From Henckelia pumila (taxonomy: Eukaryota; Streptophyta; Magnoliopsida; Lamiales; Gesneriaceae), in the NCBI RefSeq assembly GCF_033568475.1, contig NC_133123.1, positions 157,929,753 through 157,993,752 on the forward strand: a stretch of DNA of 64,000 nt. Direction: 5' to 3'. The first letter of the stretch is position 1, and every line of letters begins with the position of its first letter. The translations under genes were made by a program, and so were the position numbers. Below, one piece after another: positions 23,092-34,461 of this stretch. The notes under the pieces were generated by a model. That model had not been told where the DNA came from, ran no database searches, and saw only the letters and a program-made list of their open reading frames with translations.

Positions 23092-24765
23092 TTACTTTGG
23101 AGTCATATGCAACAATACAATGGACTCTTTTTTTATTACAAACGAATATTTATTTTTAAATCCATCATGAACCACTCTCCTATCAAACTGCCATGGTCTA
23201 CCCAATAAAATATGACACGCTTGCATAGGGACCACATCACACAAGACCTCGTCAACATATTTGCCAATAGAAAATTGCACCACAACTCGCCTATTAACTC
23301 TCACCTCCGCACAGTCATTGAACCATTGCAACCTATAGGGTTGAGGATGCTTCAAAAAAGACAACCCCAATTTTTCCACAAGTTCGCAACTCGCTACATT
23401 GGTGCAACTACCCCCATCAATGATAAGACTGCATACCTTTCCCTTTACAAAACAACGAGTATGGAAAAGATTTTCTCTCTGGCTCTCTTCCTCTCCTCTA
23501 GGTTGTGCATGTAACGCTCTCCTACTCACCAAAAACTCACCAACAACAGCCCCAAACCCATCCTCATCATCAGGATCTACCAACGCAGGCATTTCATCAT
23601 AACTTTCCTCTTCACTCTCCGACTCCACATCACCACAAGCATTAACAATCATCAATTTCTTATTTGGGCATTGGCTAGAGATATGGCCAATACCTTGACA
23701 CCGAAAACATTTAATATCTCTAGATCGAGTATTAGAAGTTTCAGATGTACCTTTAACCACTTGTTTTGGTGTCTCCAATCTGGTGTCAGGTTTTGGTTTG
23801 AACCCTTGCTTGTTGTCCTCCCGTTTTGCAACGCTTGGACGCCAAGAAGTCGACGATCCTCCACCTGAAGGAAATCGATCAGTTCCTCTTCTCTTGAGCT
23901 GTTGTTCCACCTTCATGGCCGTCTGTACCATCTCATCCAAATCTAAACAATGGTGAAGCTCTACTTGGTCTTGGATTTTTCTATTCAAACCGCACAAAAA
24001 TCTGGCCATTGTAGCTTCATTATCCTCCTCAATATTGGTTCGAATCATCGTGGTCTCCAACTCCTTGTAGTAATCCTCCACTCTCCTTGGACCCTGCTTC
24101 AAAGTTTGTAAACGCCTGTACATTTCACGATAATAATGGTTAGGCACAAACCGCTTCTTCATGACACGCTTTATCTCTTCCCACGTCTCAATAGGCGGTT
24201 CTCCACATCTCCTTCTAGTGGTCACTAATTGATCCCACCAGATTAATGCATAATCTACAAACTCAACCACTGCCAACCTCACTTTCTTAATATCAGAATA
24301 GTGATGACAATCAAACACAAACTCTACACGCTTTTCCCATTTCAGATACGCCTCCGGATCAGATTTTCCCTGAAACGCTGGAATTTTCATCTTAATACTA
24401 CTGATATTCCCATCCTCCTTACTACCCTCCGTATATTTTCCTCGCACCGCTTCTCGCCTATGTCTACCCCTATGTACTCTTCTCTCCTCCTCCCAATTCT
24501 CATCAAAACTTTCCTCATCGTCTTCAAAATCATTCCCCTTCCTATTTTTATTTTTCTTTCCACTACCACTACTCTCCTCCAAATTACTCATCCTCTCATG
24601 AAGAGGTTCTAACTCCGATCTCATCGCCCTAGTCAACTGCCCCATCAACTCATCCATTTGAACCTTGGAAATTCCTTGGTTCACACTCTCACTAACATCC
24701 TTTTTGGGGTTCATGGTACCTGCAAGAAAATCGTTAGTAATAAACTTCCTCACACAAATTCTCAC
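23092..24765 (-). pseudogene. Gag and protease of CRM-like element
   Basis: 557 residues. The likely gag start is MNPKKDVSES (about residue 18). It has a basic/acidic N terminus, capsid (KIPAFQGKSDPEAYLKWEK, WWDQLVTTRR, FVPNHYYREMYRRLQTL), a CCHC knuckle (CFRCQGIGHISSQC) and a retropepsin-like domain with LIIDGGSCTNVAS, where Asp-Gly-Gly replaces the usual Asp-Ser/Thr-Gly. The frame ends with TAA at 23092-23094 and continues in phase as the RT segment. Confidence 0.88.
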
Positions 24766-25180
24766 AGTTCACTCCAAACGAATCACTCAAGCACTCTTAT
24801 TATTTTTTTTTCACTCAAATTTATGGAGAGGCATTGCTTTGTAGAATAAGATTCAAACCTTCAAGTTTAAAACTTTTAGACGCTTGAAAATTGACCCACA
24901 AAGATTGCACAAACACAAGTAGGAAATTTTATGGACAACTTGACTCTGACTCGCTTCAAGGATGAATAAAGACAAAGAAATTGGCCACAAGTTACTTTTC
25001 TTCACTTTTTTTTTTTTGAAATTTATAACTTGTAGCACAAGACACGAGACTTGGATAACAAGTTTGAAAGAAACGACACAGAAATTTGATAAAGAATAGA
25101 CTTAGATGAAGAACAAAGAACACAAAGAACACGAAGAACAGAGATAGATGAAGATAGGTACTTACTTGATTCAAAACCTT

Positions 25181-25193
25181 GGCTTTGATACCA
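25181..25193 (-). other. Primer binding site of CRM-like element
   Basis: The minus strand reads TGGTATCAAAGCC, initiator tRNA-Met type with one mismatch (A for G) to the usual TGGTATCAGAGCC, just inside the 5' LTR. Confidence 0.75.
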
Positions 25194-25195
25194 AA

Positions 25196-26118
25196 TGATA
25201 TGAATCTGGATGTGTAAGATTAGCAAACACGATTACAATTTGAATCGCACCCTCTAACCAATAAACAAAAGATCCAAAGTTTTGCCCAATCTTTGAAACA
25301 AGTAAAATTGATAGGGTTTTGGATTTCCACCTTTAATTGACGGTACGATTAACAAAAAAAACCACAACAATTGAAACCAAAGAAAACCTTCAGATAAACT
25401 TGTATCTGACAATCTTCAGTGAGAAACAATCGACAAACGTTTCCAAGTAATTAACTGAGAAAGTTTGATTTGAAGAACAAAGCAAAGCTTTGAATAAAAT
25501 TCTTGAGAGAATTTTCAATAATTTTTGTATAAACTGAATCTGAATTCCTATTAATGAAATAAAACAAAAGTATTTATAGTTTACAATCAAAAATAAAAGA
25601 TAACGCAAAATATAGCCTAAAGATATCAAAAATATCATCTAAAAAGTTTCCTAGTATAATTAAAAGACTCAAAATATATAAAATAATGCTAAAATATCAA
25701 AAAGTCTCGCACACACACAAACACGCCAAACTGTGTGTAAAACTCCATGGCGCGGGCGCGCATGGCTCTCTGGACCTACGCGCGGGCGCGCATGAAGTTG
25801 GCGCGGGCGCGCATAGAGGTCTGTCCGAAACTTTTGAAATCACTCGACTGAGGCGCGGACGTGCATGCGTCTCTATTGCATATTTTTGAATTCTCTTCGA
25901 CATTTTCTCCGATCTCTTGAATTCTTTGAACTTCAATAACATTGTAACATCCTTCAAAATAATCTTCAAGCATTCCAATGCTTCCTTGACATTCCACCAT
26001 CAAAGATTGAAGCGCATCTTTGAATCTCTTAGCTCGACCTCTCGTAATTGGTCCTCTAGGCAACTCCAACGGATCCTTAACCACTTGATCAACATGCGAG
26101 CTATCCATGATCGCATCA
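25196..26118 (-). repeat. 5' LTR of CRM-like element
   Basis: 923 bp. It is about 22 bp longer than its partner, mainly because it has four rather than three GC modules near 25750-25866. Its outer edge is followed by GGTTT. Confidence 0.92.
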
Positions 26119-26123
26119 GGTTT

Positions 26124-27072
26124 TCTTGGGCACCACTTGAACCGGACTGACCCACTGACTGTTAGAAATTGGGTAGATAACCCCAACTTCAAGTAGCTTC
26201 AGAATTTCAGCTTTTACCACCTCCATCATCGGTGGATTCAGTTTGCGTTGTGGCTGACGTGAGGGGTTTGCTCCTTCCTCCATCAATATTCGGTGCATGC
26301 ATGTGGAAGGGCTGATTCCTTTAATGTCTGCTATGGTCCATCCAATAGCAGTCTTGTGCTCTTGTAACACCTTGACTGATTGCTCCTCTTGATCGACTTC
26401 CAAACTGTTGGAGATGATAACCGGTAGTGTCTCTCCTTTACCAAGGAAAACATACTTCATATGGTTCGGAAGCATCTTCAATTCGACCACTGGTGCCTGC
26501 AAAACAGATGGAAGATGCCTAGTATTAGAGATTGGCAAAGATAAGTAAGAGACATTACCTGACTGAGGTAGCTCAGGTGAATTATTCAGAAGTTTCTCAA
26601 TCTCTTCCACTTCTTGACTGCATCGAATCCCATCTTCTGTCTGCATAATGGGTGCTGTAATAGCCACCTCTAGCTCATCTTTCCCTGCATGCTCACAATA
26701 ATCTTGGGCCAAGAAATCCACAATATCAACAGAAAATACACAATCATCACTATCAGGAAATTTCATGGCATCATAAATATTAAATTTCACAATCTCGCCA
26801 TCGAATTCCATAGTAAGTGTGCCACTGTGAACATCAATTTTTGTCATGAAAGTTTTCAAAAATGGTCTACCTAACAAAATAGGACTATTATGATCACCAT
26901 TTTCCATGTCTAGCACATAAAAATCTGCAGGAAACACCAATTCATTGACTTGCACTAACACATCTTCTACTACTCCCCTAGGGTATGCATTAGACCTATC
27001 AGCTAGTTGAATAACAACTCCAATTTTGTTCAATGGGCCAAGTTTCAAGGATGCATAGATAGAATAAGGCAT
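26124..27072 (-). pseudogene. Protease and RT N terminus of Athila-like element
   Basis: Just upstream in the same phase is the DLGAS active-site motif typical of Athila protease. The frame then reads MPYSIYASLKLG, SPILLGRPFLKT, a long variable linker and RT start motifs (IGWTIADIKGISPSTCMHRI, LKLLEVGVIYPISNSQWVSPV). The RT is cut after VVPKK by the CRM-like insertion. A one-base shift near 27090 separates it from gag. Confidence 0.87.
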
Positions 27073-27095
27073 AACATTGATTGATGCTCCTAGAT

Positions 27096-27677
27096 CTAGG
27101 CCTTCTCAAGTCTAACATTCCCTATGGTGCATGGGATAGAAAACATACCTGGATCCTTACATTTTGCGGGCAATTTTCTTTTGATCACAGCAGATACATT
27201 CTCACCAAGTTCCACTTTTTGACAGCCCTTCAATGTCTGTTTCCTCTTTTCTGTGCATAGTTCCTTCAAGAACTTCGCGTATCGAGGCACCTGCTTAATA
27301 GCATCTAGCAACGGAATATTTACCTCACATCTACGAAAAGTTTCATAAAGGTCCTTTATCCATTCATCTTTTCTAGATTCCTTAAGTGCTAAGGGAAAAG
27401 GGGCGACAGGCTTATATTCAAAAAGTGGAGGAAACTTACCTCTTGGCGCTTCTTCCTTGGATGCTTCTCCATCAGTCGCCTTCGGCTCTTCTTGCTGTTT
27501 CTTCTTGGGTGAAGTCTCCACTTCTTTTTCCTTGATCTTCAACTCCTTCCCATTCCTTAGAGTGATTGCACTTGCGTTTTCTCTTGGGTTTGGAATTGTT
27601 TGAGATGGTAGAGCATTGAAATGTTGTGCTTCTAGCTTGTTGATGGCGGTGGTGAGCTGTCCCATCTGGGTGTTCAT
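27096..27677 (-). pseudogene. Gag C-terminal part of Athila-like element
   Basis: 193 residues: MNTQMGQLTTAINKLEAQ, NPRENASAITLRNGKEL, a Lys/Glu-rich linker, and the VNIPLLDAIKQVPRYAKFLK block that also survives in the relics at 1645-2112. It ends in EKA* one base out of phase with the protease. Confidence 0.85.
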
Positions 27678-27857
27678 GTTCTGGATACTTTCTCTTGTTT
27701 CCTGTTGAAAAGCTGCAGTGTTAGTGGCAAGTTTCTTAACTATATTTTCAAGAAACTCACCTGGTGTTGGTATCTCAGGTCAATGTTGTTGCTGTTGAGG
27801 ATACGGGGGCCTATAATTTTGATTATGTGGTGGTGCTTGAGGCCCCGATTGATTTTC

Positions 27858-28517
27858 TTAAGGATTCTCATATCTTAGATTTGGATGATCCTTCCAATCA
27901 GGATTTAATGTGTTGGAATAAGGATCATATTTTCGCTGGGGTGGTCCAGGAAATCCTCCAGTAGCGTTGACCTGTTCAACTAATTCTTCTTGAAGTATGG
28001 GACACGTATCAGTAGCATGTCCCATTGCAGCACAAATTCCACACGCCTTTGCAGTTTGTCCATTCCCTACAGCCATCTGACGCACAAGAGTCGTCAATTC
28101 AATTAATTGTTGTTCAAGGGAAGAGACATTTACCTCGTTGTTCTTCCTTGGTGGATGCTCGTTCCTGATGGTGCCAAATTGTTGAGAATTGGCAGCCATA
28201 TTCTCTATCAAATTTCTTGCTTGTACCGGAGTTTTGTCAATGAAAACTCCTCCACTGGCTGCGTCCAGCATGCTCCTGTCATGAGGTAACAAACCTTCAT
28301 AGCAAAATTGAATCAATTGGTTTTCACTTATCTGATGCTGCGGACAACTAGCACAAAGCTTCTTGAACCGCTCCCAGTATTCATGCAGTGACTCCCCAGA
28401 GTATTTCTTGATCCCATAGATTTCCTTCCGGATATTTGCAGCTCTAGAGGTTGGAAAGTATTTCTCCAGGAAGGTTCTTTTCATCTCCGTCCAAGTTGTG
28501 ATGGAGCCAGAGGGCAA
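27858..28517 (-). pseudogene. Gag capsid and zinc-knuckle part of Athila-like element
   Basis: 219 residues with capsid motifs (TTWTEMKRTFLEKYFP, GESLHEYWERFKKLCASCP, LIQFCYEGL) and a CCHC-like knuckle CGICAAMGHATDTC. Stops at both ends separate it from neighbouring gag pieces in the same element. Confidence 0.86.
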
Positions 28518-28526
28518 GTAGTATAG

Positions 28527-28952
28527 TCAATCCTTAGCAGCACTCTTCAAAGAGAAAGGAAAGGCTCTCAGTTGAATCTGTTCCTCTGTCACTCCATGGG
28601 GTTTCATACTCGTGCAGACCACGTGAAACTCCATCAAGTGTTTATTGGGGTCTTCACCTGCAAGACCATGAAAAGAAGGTAATAAGTGAATTAATCCAGA
28701 CTTAAACTCAAAAGTAACATTATTTTCTAATGTAGGAAAAGTAATGCATAAAGGTTGTTGATTGGGATCAGGAGTGCCCAATTGTTTAAGACTCAAGTTC
28801 GCATTAGCAGCCATTTCTTCTTCTTTTGGAAAAGCAGCTTGAGCAGCGGCTTCTTGTTGTTGCCTACGAAGTTCTCTCCTTTGCCTATGCAAAGTCCTTT
28901 CAGTTTCTAGATCGTAGAGAAAGTCTTCGTCAGCAAGATCACCTGAAAGCAT
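28527..28952 (-). pseudogene. Gag N-terminal part of Athila-like element
   Basis: 141 residues: an Arg/Gln-rich coiled stretch (RTLHRQRRELRRQQQE) followed by FEFKSGLIHLLPSFHGLAGEDPNKHL and the AFPFSLKSAAKDW-type motif, cut by a stop at the final W position. It starts about 120 bp inside the 5' LTR, as expected for gag. Confidence 0.85.
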
Positions 28953-29046
28953 GAACTAGAGAGAACTAGGAACAAAGAAAAAAAGAAGAGAGTGAGATTA
29001 ATCAAAACAAAACAAAAAGAAAAGAAACACAATAAATTAACACCGT

Positions 29047-29064
29047 TCCCCGGCAACGGCGCCA
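29047..29064 (-). other. Primer binding site (tRNA-Asp type)
   Basis: The minus strand reads TGGCGCCGTTGCCGGGGA, the classic Athila primer binding site, five bases inside the 5' LTR. Confidence 0.92.
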
Positions 29065-29069
29065 AAATT

Positions 29070-30424
29070 TGGTAACGCTTAATCGTGTCACGCGCAAATT
29101 ACCCAACTCAATCAGATAAACAAATAATGCAGTAGTGTGAGTAGGGATCGTTCCCACGAGGAAAGGTAAATTTAATGTGTTCTAAATAAATAAAAGGGGG
29201 TTTTGAAGTTTGAGATTAACTACTGAATATTTTAAACAATTAAAATTTACTAACATGCAAGATCGAATAATAAACTTGGAGAAATCAATAAGAGGCGAGA
29301 CTTGGTATCGGTCGACTACACCCTTGATATTCATTCATTCAATCATCGATTCCCTAAAAATAATTAATCCTATTAAATATTCTTCATTGAAAACTAAATT
29401 CCTGTTTCACCGTAATTTTATTTAATTAGAAAACAGCATTATAAATTAACCCTTACCAATGAATTAACCAGATAACAGCAATCTAGATTTAAATCCACGA
29501 TAGCATTCAAACTAGTAAAACTGACGAACCTAGACAACACAAACACCAGCGGTTGTATTTAGCCTAGTCAATAATTTATCCTACTATTTAATAAACTCAA
29601 CAGCAGAAAATATCAAACGTAGTTGCTTCGCAAATTAGATTGTTCAAACAATTACGGATTTGAATTCTAATTTAGCTATTGTTCGCAATACAAAACTCTA
29701 AGATGGCCAATCCTAAAATCTCGCATACAAACATGAAATCAAACAGATCAAAGATTGATACTTAATAAATATTAATCACTACGAATCGAATCTCATGAAT
29801 AAAATATATCAAGGTTTTGTCTCCCTCAACCAAGTATTAAAAAGTTTAGCTACAACGATTCATCACCAAATTCATAAAAATTTCAAGAAAAGAAGCAAAC
29901 TAGAGATAGAAATTCAAGAATAAAACCTAGCCTCCAAGAGAGAGTCTCCAAAATCTGATAATAATCCTCCAAAATCGGAATTAAGAGTCTAATAAAGTCT
30001 AGAGAATAAAATAACAAAGTTTTCAAAATTACTATTTTTTCCCGACAGACGAGCGCGCTCGATCGCATAAGTACGCACGATCGAGCGCGCTATTTTACAT
30101 GATTCACTGCCCAAAATTCCTTGCGCGCGCTCGATCGCGTGAGTTCGTCGATCGATCGCACAAAAATATGCGTTTCTCTGTTTTCAACTTCTCGGCCCGC
30201 GCTCGATCCTGTTGAGTACGTGGGATCGATCGCATGGGAAAAACCAAAATTCTGCCTTCGTTTTCTTCATCTTGAAATCTCCTACACATTAAACCCGGGA
30301 GTATGTTATGAATATAAATGCATGCAAAAGACAAAACTAAGATAAAACATGAACAAACACAATTAAATGCATGCAAACTACCAACAAAATAACAACAAAA
30401 TATGCAAACAAAACACGACTATCA
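29070..30424 (-). repeat. 5' LTR of Athila-like element
   Basis: 1355 bp, a close copy of 12695-14047 with the same three hairpins (about 30052-30235). Its outer edge at 30424 is followed by ATCTT. Confidence 0.93.
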
Positions 30425-30439
30425 ATCTTGGACATACAC

Positions 30440-31315
30440 TGATATGAATCTAGGAGGTGCTCGAAGATTCATATTGTTCCAAGATTTGCTCTATGATTTA
30501 CAATCGAGAGTTGAAGGGTTTGGAATTCATGGAAACTAAGTTGGAATGCTTGGATATTATTTTGGAGGCTATTGGGATATTATGGAAGTCCAAAGAAGTC
30601 AAGTAAGTGGAGAAAATATCAAAGCAAACACAAAATAAGTGACATGGCCGAGAAGCCCGCGCCTTTTCCAACGCGCGCCCGCGCGTCCGAGTGAATTTTG
30701 AAGTTGTTGGACAGACGGCCATGCGCGCCCGCGCCTTCACGTTTTACACACACTTTGGTGTGTTTGTGTGTGTGCATGGAATTTTGAGTATATTTGATAT
30801 TTTGGTAGTATTTTTCCTATTTTGAGTGTTATAAGTCTATTAGGAAACTTTTAGGAGATATCTTTAATATCTTTATATATATTCTGCAATATTTTGCATG
30901 ATCTTTTATTATTTTGTAGTTGTATTATAAATACAACAAGAACATTCATTATTTTGAATAACAGTTAACATAGTTCATATTATTGATTTTTATCAGTGTA
31001 AAATTCTCTCTAGAATTTTATTGAAGCTTTTGCTTTGTCAAAAATCAAACTTATCAAATTTTAACAACTTTGTGGCGTTTGTAGATTGATTATCATCGTG
31101 GATTGTCAGAAACAAGTTTTCTGAAGGTTTCGTTGTGATTTATTGTTTTCTTCTCGTGATTATATGTTGCTAATTTCAAGTAAATTAGAGGTGGATATCC
31201 GAAACTTACTTGTTCAAAAGATCGAGACAAAATCAAAGAATCTTTTTGTTATTGGATTGAGGGTACGATTTTAATATAGTCGTGTTTGCCTTCCATGCAT
31301 CCTAGATTCGCATCA
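30440..31315 (+). mobile_element. Solo LTR of a CRM-like family
   Basis: 876 bp, starting TGATATGAATC and ending TTCGCATCA. TACAC occurs on both sides (30435-30439 and 31316-31320). Reverse-complement comparison with 25196-26118 shows the same plan: a GC module GCGCGCCCGCGC, a TTTACACACA...TTTGTGTGTGTG block, then AGGAAACTTTT and ATATCTTTAATATCTTTA. No coding region is attached, so it is a product of LTR-LTR recombination. It is more diverged than the nested full element. Confidence 0.88.
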
Positions 31316-31900
31316 TACACTGTCCTGGATAACCGCACACATTGTTCTATGGATCTAGTGGGTGTCAGATAGTTACGAGAAACAAGAGCTGAGCAACCCT
31401 ACTCAACTGACTATCTCAATGGATATTAGGCAAAACGTGATTAGCACATGTTCATACATACATTACATGATATTCATGCATCATATGACAGATAATACTA
31501 CAACCTATAAAAATGCATACTCAGCTGGATATTTCAGTCAAACTTTAGTATCTTTAAAAAATGGTTTAGTAGCACGTAATCTATAAAGTCTCAGCCTAAA
31601 GATAAGTGAAAGTCATATCACTATTTTTTAAAATCTAAATTCTATATTAATCCAATAGATACTCCCAATAACTATTAAGTATTCGAGATTATCTTTCATT
31701 TGTTGTAGTCCGTAGAAGTCGAGAGCTCTGCAATTGAGCACAATTTCAATACGATCTCAGTAGTACAATGCTCTTTGCTAGCCCTCGATAATATGGATAG
31801 AAGCACTCAAATATAGACTGGATAACTCAAGAAACTCTGTTTCATGTACTTAGGCATGAAAATATCACATCTATTTTAACTTATGTGTTTAAATTAAATT
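31316..31900 (-). repeat. Old Tekay-like LTR, right fragment
   Basis: Continues the LTR interrupted at 12694. For example, gcatactcagctggatatttc resembles gcatactcagtcaggatatctc in the LTR at about 4009-4030. The right boundary is uncertain. Confidence 0.45.
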
Positions 31901-33083
31901 TTTTGCAAACAACATTTTGTTGTGATTTTCTTTTATAAATTACGTAAATAAAACACAATAAAATATCGATTTGATATGATTTTTTTAGAGTTTCTAATTT
32001 TTTAATTTGTAATCATTTTTTCCAACCAATGTTTTTTTTTTTTTGTAATTTACATCTATAAATTATTTTAATATATAAAACATTATAAAAGATCATTACG
32101 ATAAGAATATAACAAAATAAAATGATACAATAAAAACAGATATTTGAAAGAATTTAGTAGTTCAAATATTTAAAAAAAATTATAAAAAATACATATATAT
32201 TTTTTTTTGTTAATATGAGTAATTAACATGAATTGTTGAAATTTAATACTATTGTTATTTTTTGTTGAGTTAATTAATTTTAGCGTAGACCTCTTGTGAG
32301 ACGGTCTAGCGGATTCTTGAGACCAGTAACTATTGCTCATATTTACAAATAAAAATAATACTATTGACATAAAAATTAATATTTTTTCATGGGTGACATA
32401 AAAAATAAGAAATCAATCTCACAAAGTTGACTCGTAAGATGTCTATTTGGAGTTTTTGTTTTAGTTTTGTTCTGAATTTTAATTACTTCATCGTATGTTC
32501 CGTTGCACGTGCACATTTTCTAATATTATCTAAATATACTATTTTATCATCTTTATATTGTGCATATTTCATTATTTCATCAACGAGTCAAACAATCTCC
32601 TGTGTATCATCCTACATTTATCTATCTTATGTACCGAATTAGGCCTTACACTCAAATAAATAGTTATAATAAAGTATGAAATGCATTGCAAGTTAATTAA
32701 TTCATTGTTTTATTCAATATAAATGATATATCGTTTTTCTCATACTAAAATCGAAAGATGGGAATGAAATGATTGTCCCGAAAAATATTTAGATGAGAAT
32801 TATATCATAAGTTATAAATTAAATTTTATTAAGTAATTACTGATTGTTGACAGTAGAATTTTATTAGAAGAATATTATTATTTATATCAATTCATTTGAT
32901 GATTAGTACAAAAGTTCACAAAATCAAATGAATCATGTTATTCCATGAATGATTATATTAAATATTACATAGGACATCAAAGAATTAAATAAAAGGCTAA
33001 AGTAATATATAATAATAATAAAGTTAGAGAATTTAATAGTTATTATTTTTATTTCATTAGAATCATGAAAGCTTTATATAGAT

Positions 33084-33085
<2 letters not shown>
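31901..33085. other. AT-rich intergenic DNA with a dispersed repeat
   Basis: No gene is visible. About 32275-32480 contains a short dispersed repeat (gtgagacggtcta...aaatcaatctcacaaagttgactcgtaagat) with relatives at 52135-52310 and 53635-53800. It looks like a decayed MITE or SINE. Confidence 0.45.
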
Positions 33086-33132
<47 letters not shown>

Positions 33133-33133
<1 letters not shown>

Positions 33134-33220
33134 CCCAACTCCATGCCCACCATGTACAAATCAACCCACCTATTGTACTGGTCAACTCAATTATTGTACA
33201 TGGTGGGCACGAAGTTGGGC
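33133..33220. repeat. 27-bp foldback hairpin between AT tracts
   Basis: Arms 33133-33159 and 33194-33220 are inverted copies with two mismatches (GCCCAACTCCATGCCCACC against GGTGGGCACGAAGTTGGGC as shared ends), with a 34-nt loop. (AT)n runs lie on both sides (about 33086-33132 and 33250-33275). It could be a tiny foldback element or a hairpin RNA source. Confidence 0.75.
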
Positions 33221-33592
33221 ATGGTTGGTGGACACCATAACAAAACTCTATATATATATATATATATATATATATTGAACATATATTTTTACACTTTTTT
33301 TGAGCATATCTTTTTACATATATATTACACTATTAATGGTAAATCATAAGTGGATCAAATTACTCTTAAAAAAAAAAAAAAAGTTTGATCAATTGTAGGG
33401 TCGGACTTTTGACGAGGTCAAATTAAGGGTTAATTGTCAATCACTCCCTAAACCAATTTATAACTTATTTATAAATTTTTACATAAATAAAACTTACTTT
33501 AAACTCCCTGGAGAGAGAAACTTTTGTTTATAAATACCAATTATACCCTTATCTCTTAAAATTCTTTAAAAAAATAAATAAATAATGAGAGA

Positions 33593-34087
33593 ATGGATAA
33601 TAAAAACAAAACTAATCCAAATAGTAAATATATAAAAATTCAATTTAAAATCAAAGAACATAAACCATATCATATACATGCTTATGTTGATACAGGAGCA
33701 AGTATGTGTTTAGGAAGCAAACATATATTTCCAAATCATTATTGGAAGAAATATGATAAAGGATTAAAAGTTCGAATAGGAGATGGATCAATAATCATGT
33801 TTGATACAGTAGCAGAAAAATTAAAAATAGAAATTGAGGAAACAAAATTTGTAATACTCATTATATACCAAATAGAATCAGGAATGGACATTATAATAGG
33901 AAATAACTTTTTAAGAGAATATCTTCCTTTTACACAATTTGAAAATCACATAACTTTAAACAAAGGATCATCAATGATTTATATTCCTAAAATACGAACA
34001 GCATTTCGTGTAGGAAATGAAAGATTTACAAAGAATTTTCATAAACGAAATACAAATCCAATAGAACTAAAAATAAAAAAAATTTAA
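33593..34087 (+). pseudogene. Caulimovirid aspartic protease (start of Pol)
   Basis: 164 residues with the retropepsin motif VDTGASM near residue 32 and the downstream MDIIIGNNFLREYLPF block. It would cleave the viral polyprotein. The frame ends in an A-rich run (about 34068-34082); the RT continues in another frame, so an indel in the homopolymer broke the gene. Confidence 0.85.
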
Positions 34088-34110
34088 CAATTAATCATGA
34101 AAAAGAAATC

Positions 34111-34461
34111 ATGAAAAAATTTCATGATATTTGTTCTGAAAATTCTCATGACAAAATTAAGAAAAGAAAACAATTCATTGCTTCAATAAAACTTAAAGAC
34201 TCTAATATCACAATCCGTGAAGCACCAAGAAGATGCAACATGGATGATGTAAAAATATTCAAAAAAGATGTTCAAGAATTACTAAAACTTAAGATAATCA
34301 TCCCAAGCAAGAGTCCATACTCTTCACCAGCCTTTTATGTCAGTAAGAAAGACACTGATAAGAAAAGAATGGTAATTGATTATCGAAAAATGAATAATGC
34401 AACAATTATGGATGGATATTACATCCCAAACAAGAATGATTTACTATCTTATATAGGATGA
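34111..34461 (+). pseudogene. Caulimovirid reverse transcriptase, N-terminal part
   Basis: 116 residues with the RT entry motifs VQELLKLKIIIPSKSPYSSP, FYVSKKD and RMVIDYRKMNN. Terminated by an in-frame TGA at 34459-34461; the next segment is in the same phase. Confidence 0.86.

Larger units (their letters stand above)
19294..26118 (-). mobile_element. CRM-like Ty3-gypsy retrotransposon nested in the Athila-like RT
   Basis: LTRs 19294-20194 (901 bp) and 25196-26118 (923 bp); target duplication GGTTT at 19289-19293 and 26119-26123. Gag, protease, RT, RNase H and integrase lie in a single minus-strand frame, broken by three in-frame stops. Features that suggest the centromeric (CRM) lineage: the unusual protease motif IDGGSCTNVAS, the HILLGRPWQFDR block, and a polyprotein frame running about 320 bp into the 3' LTR. 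Lineage is inferred, not tested. LTRs differ at about four of the first 200 bases. Confidence 0.9.
12695..30424 (-). mobile_element. Athila-like Ty3-gypsy retrotransposon (interrupted by a CRM-like element)
   Basis: LTRs 12695-14047 and 29070-30424 begin TG and end CA. The 5-bp target duplication ATCTT flanks the whole (12690-12694 and 30425-30429). The primer binding site is tRNA-Asp type, the hallmark of Athila. Order on the minus strand: gag (28952-27096), protease/RT (27072-26124), a nested 6.8-kb element, RT/RNase H (19288-17978), integrase (18047-16818), an extra ORF in the env-like position (16403-15325), polypurine tract, LTR. Without the nested element it is about 10.9 kb. Several stops and frameshifts make it non-autonomous. 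Confidence 0.93.

Noticed and set aside
30498..30740. 80-codon minus-strand ORF with ArgAla-rich segments
   Set aside because: It arises from the GC module of the solo LTR and lacks family support.
33410..33480. Weak inverted similarity between sequence before the viral copy and 41390-41430 (tttagggagt...)
   Set aside because: Only about 10-15 bases match convincingly in AT-rich DNA; not enough for terminal inverted repeats.
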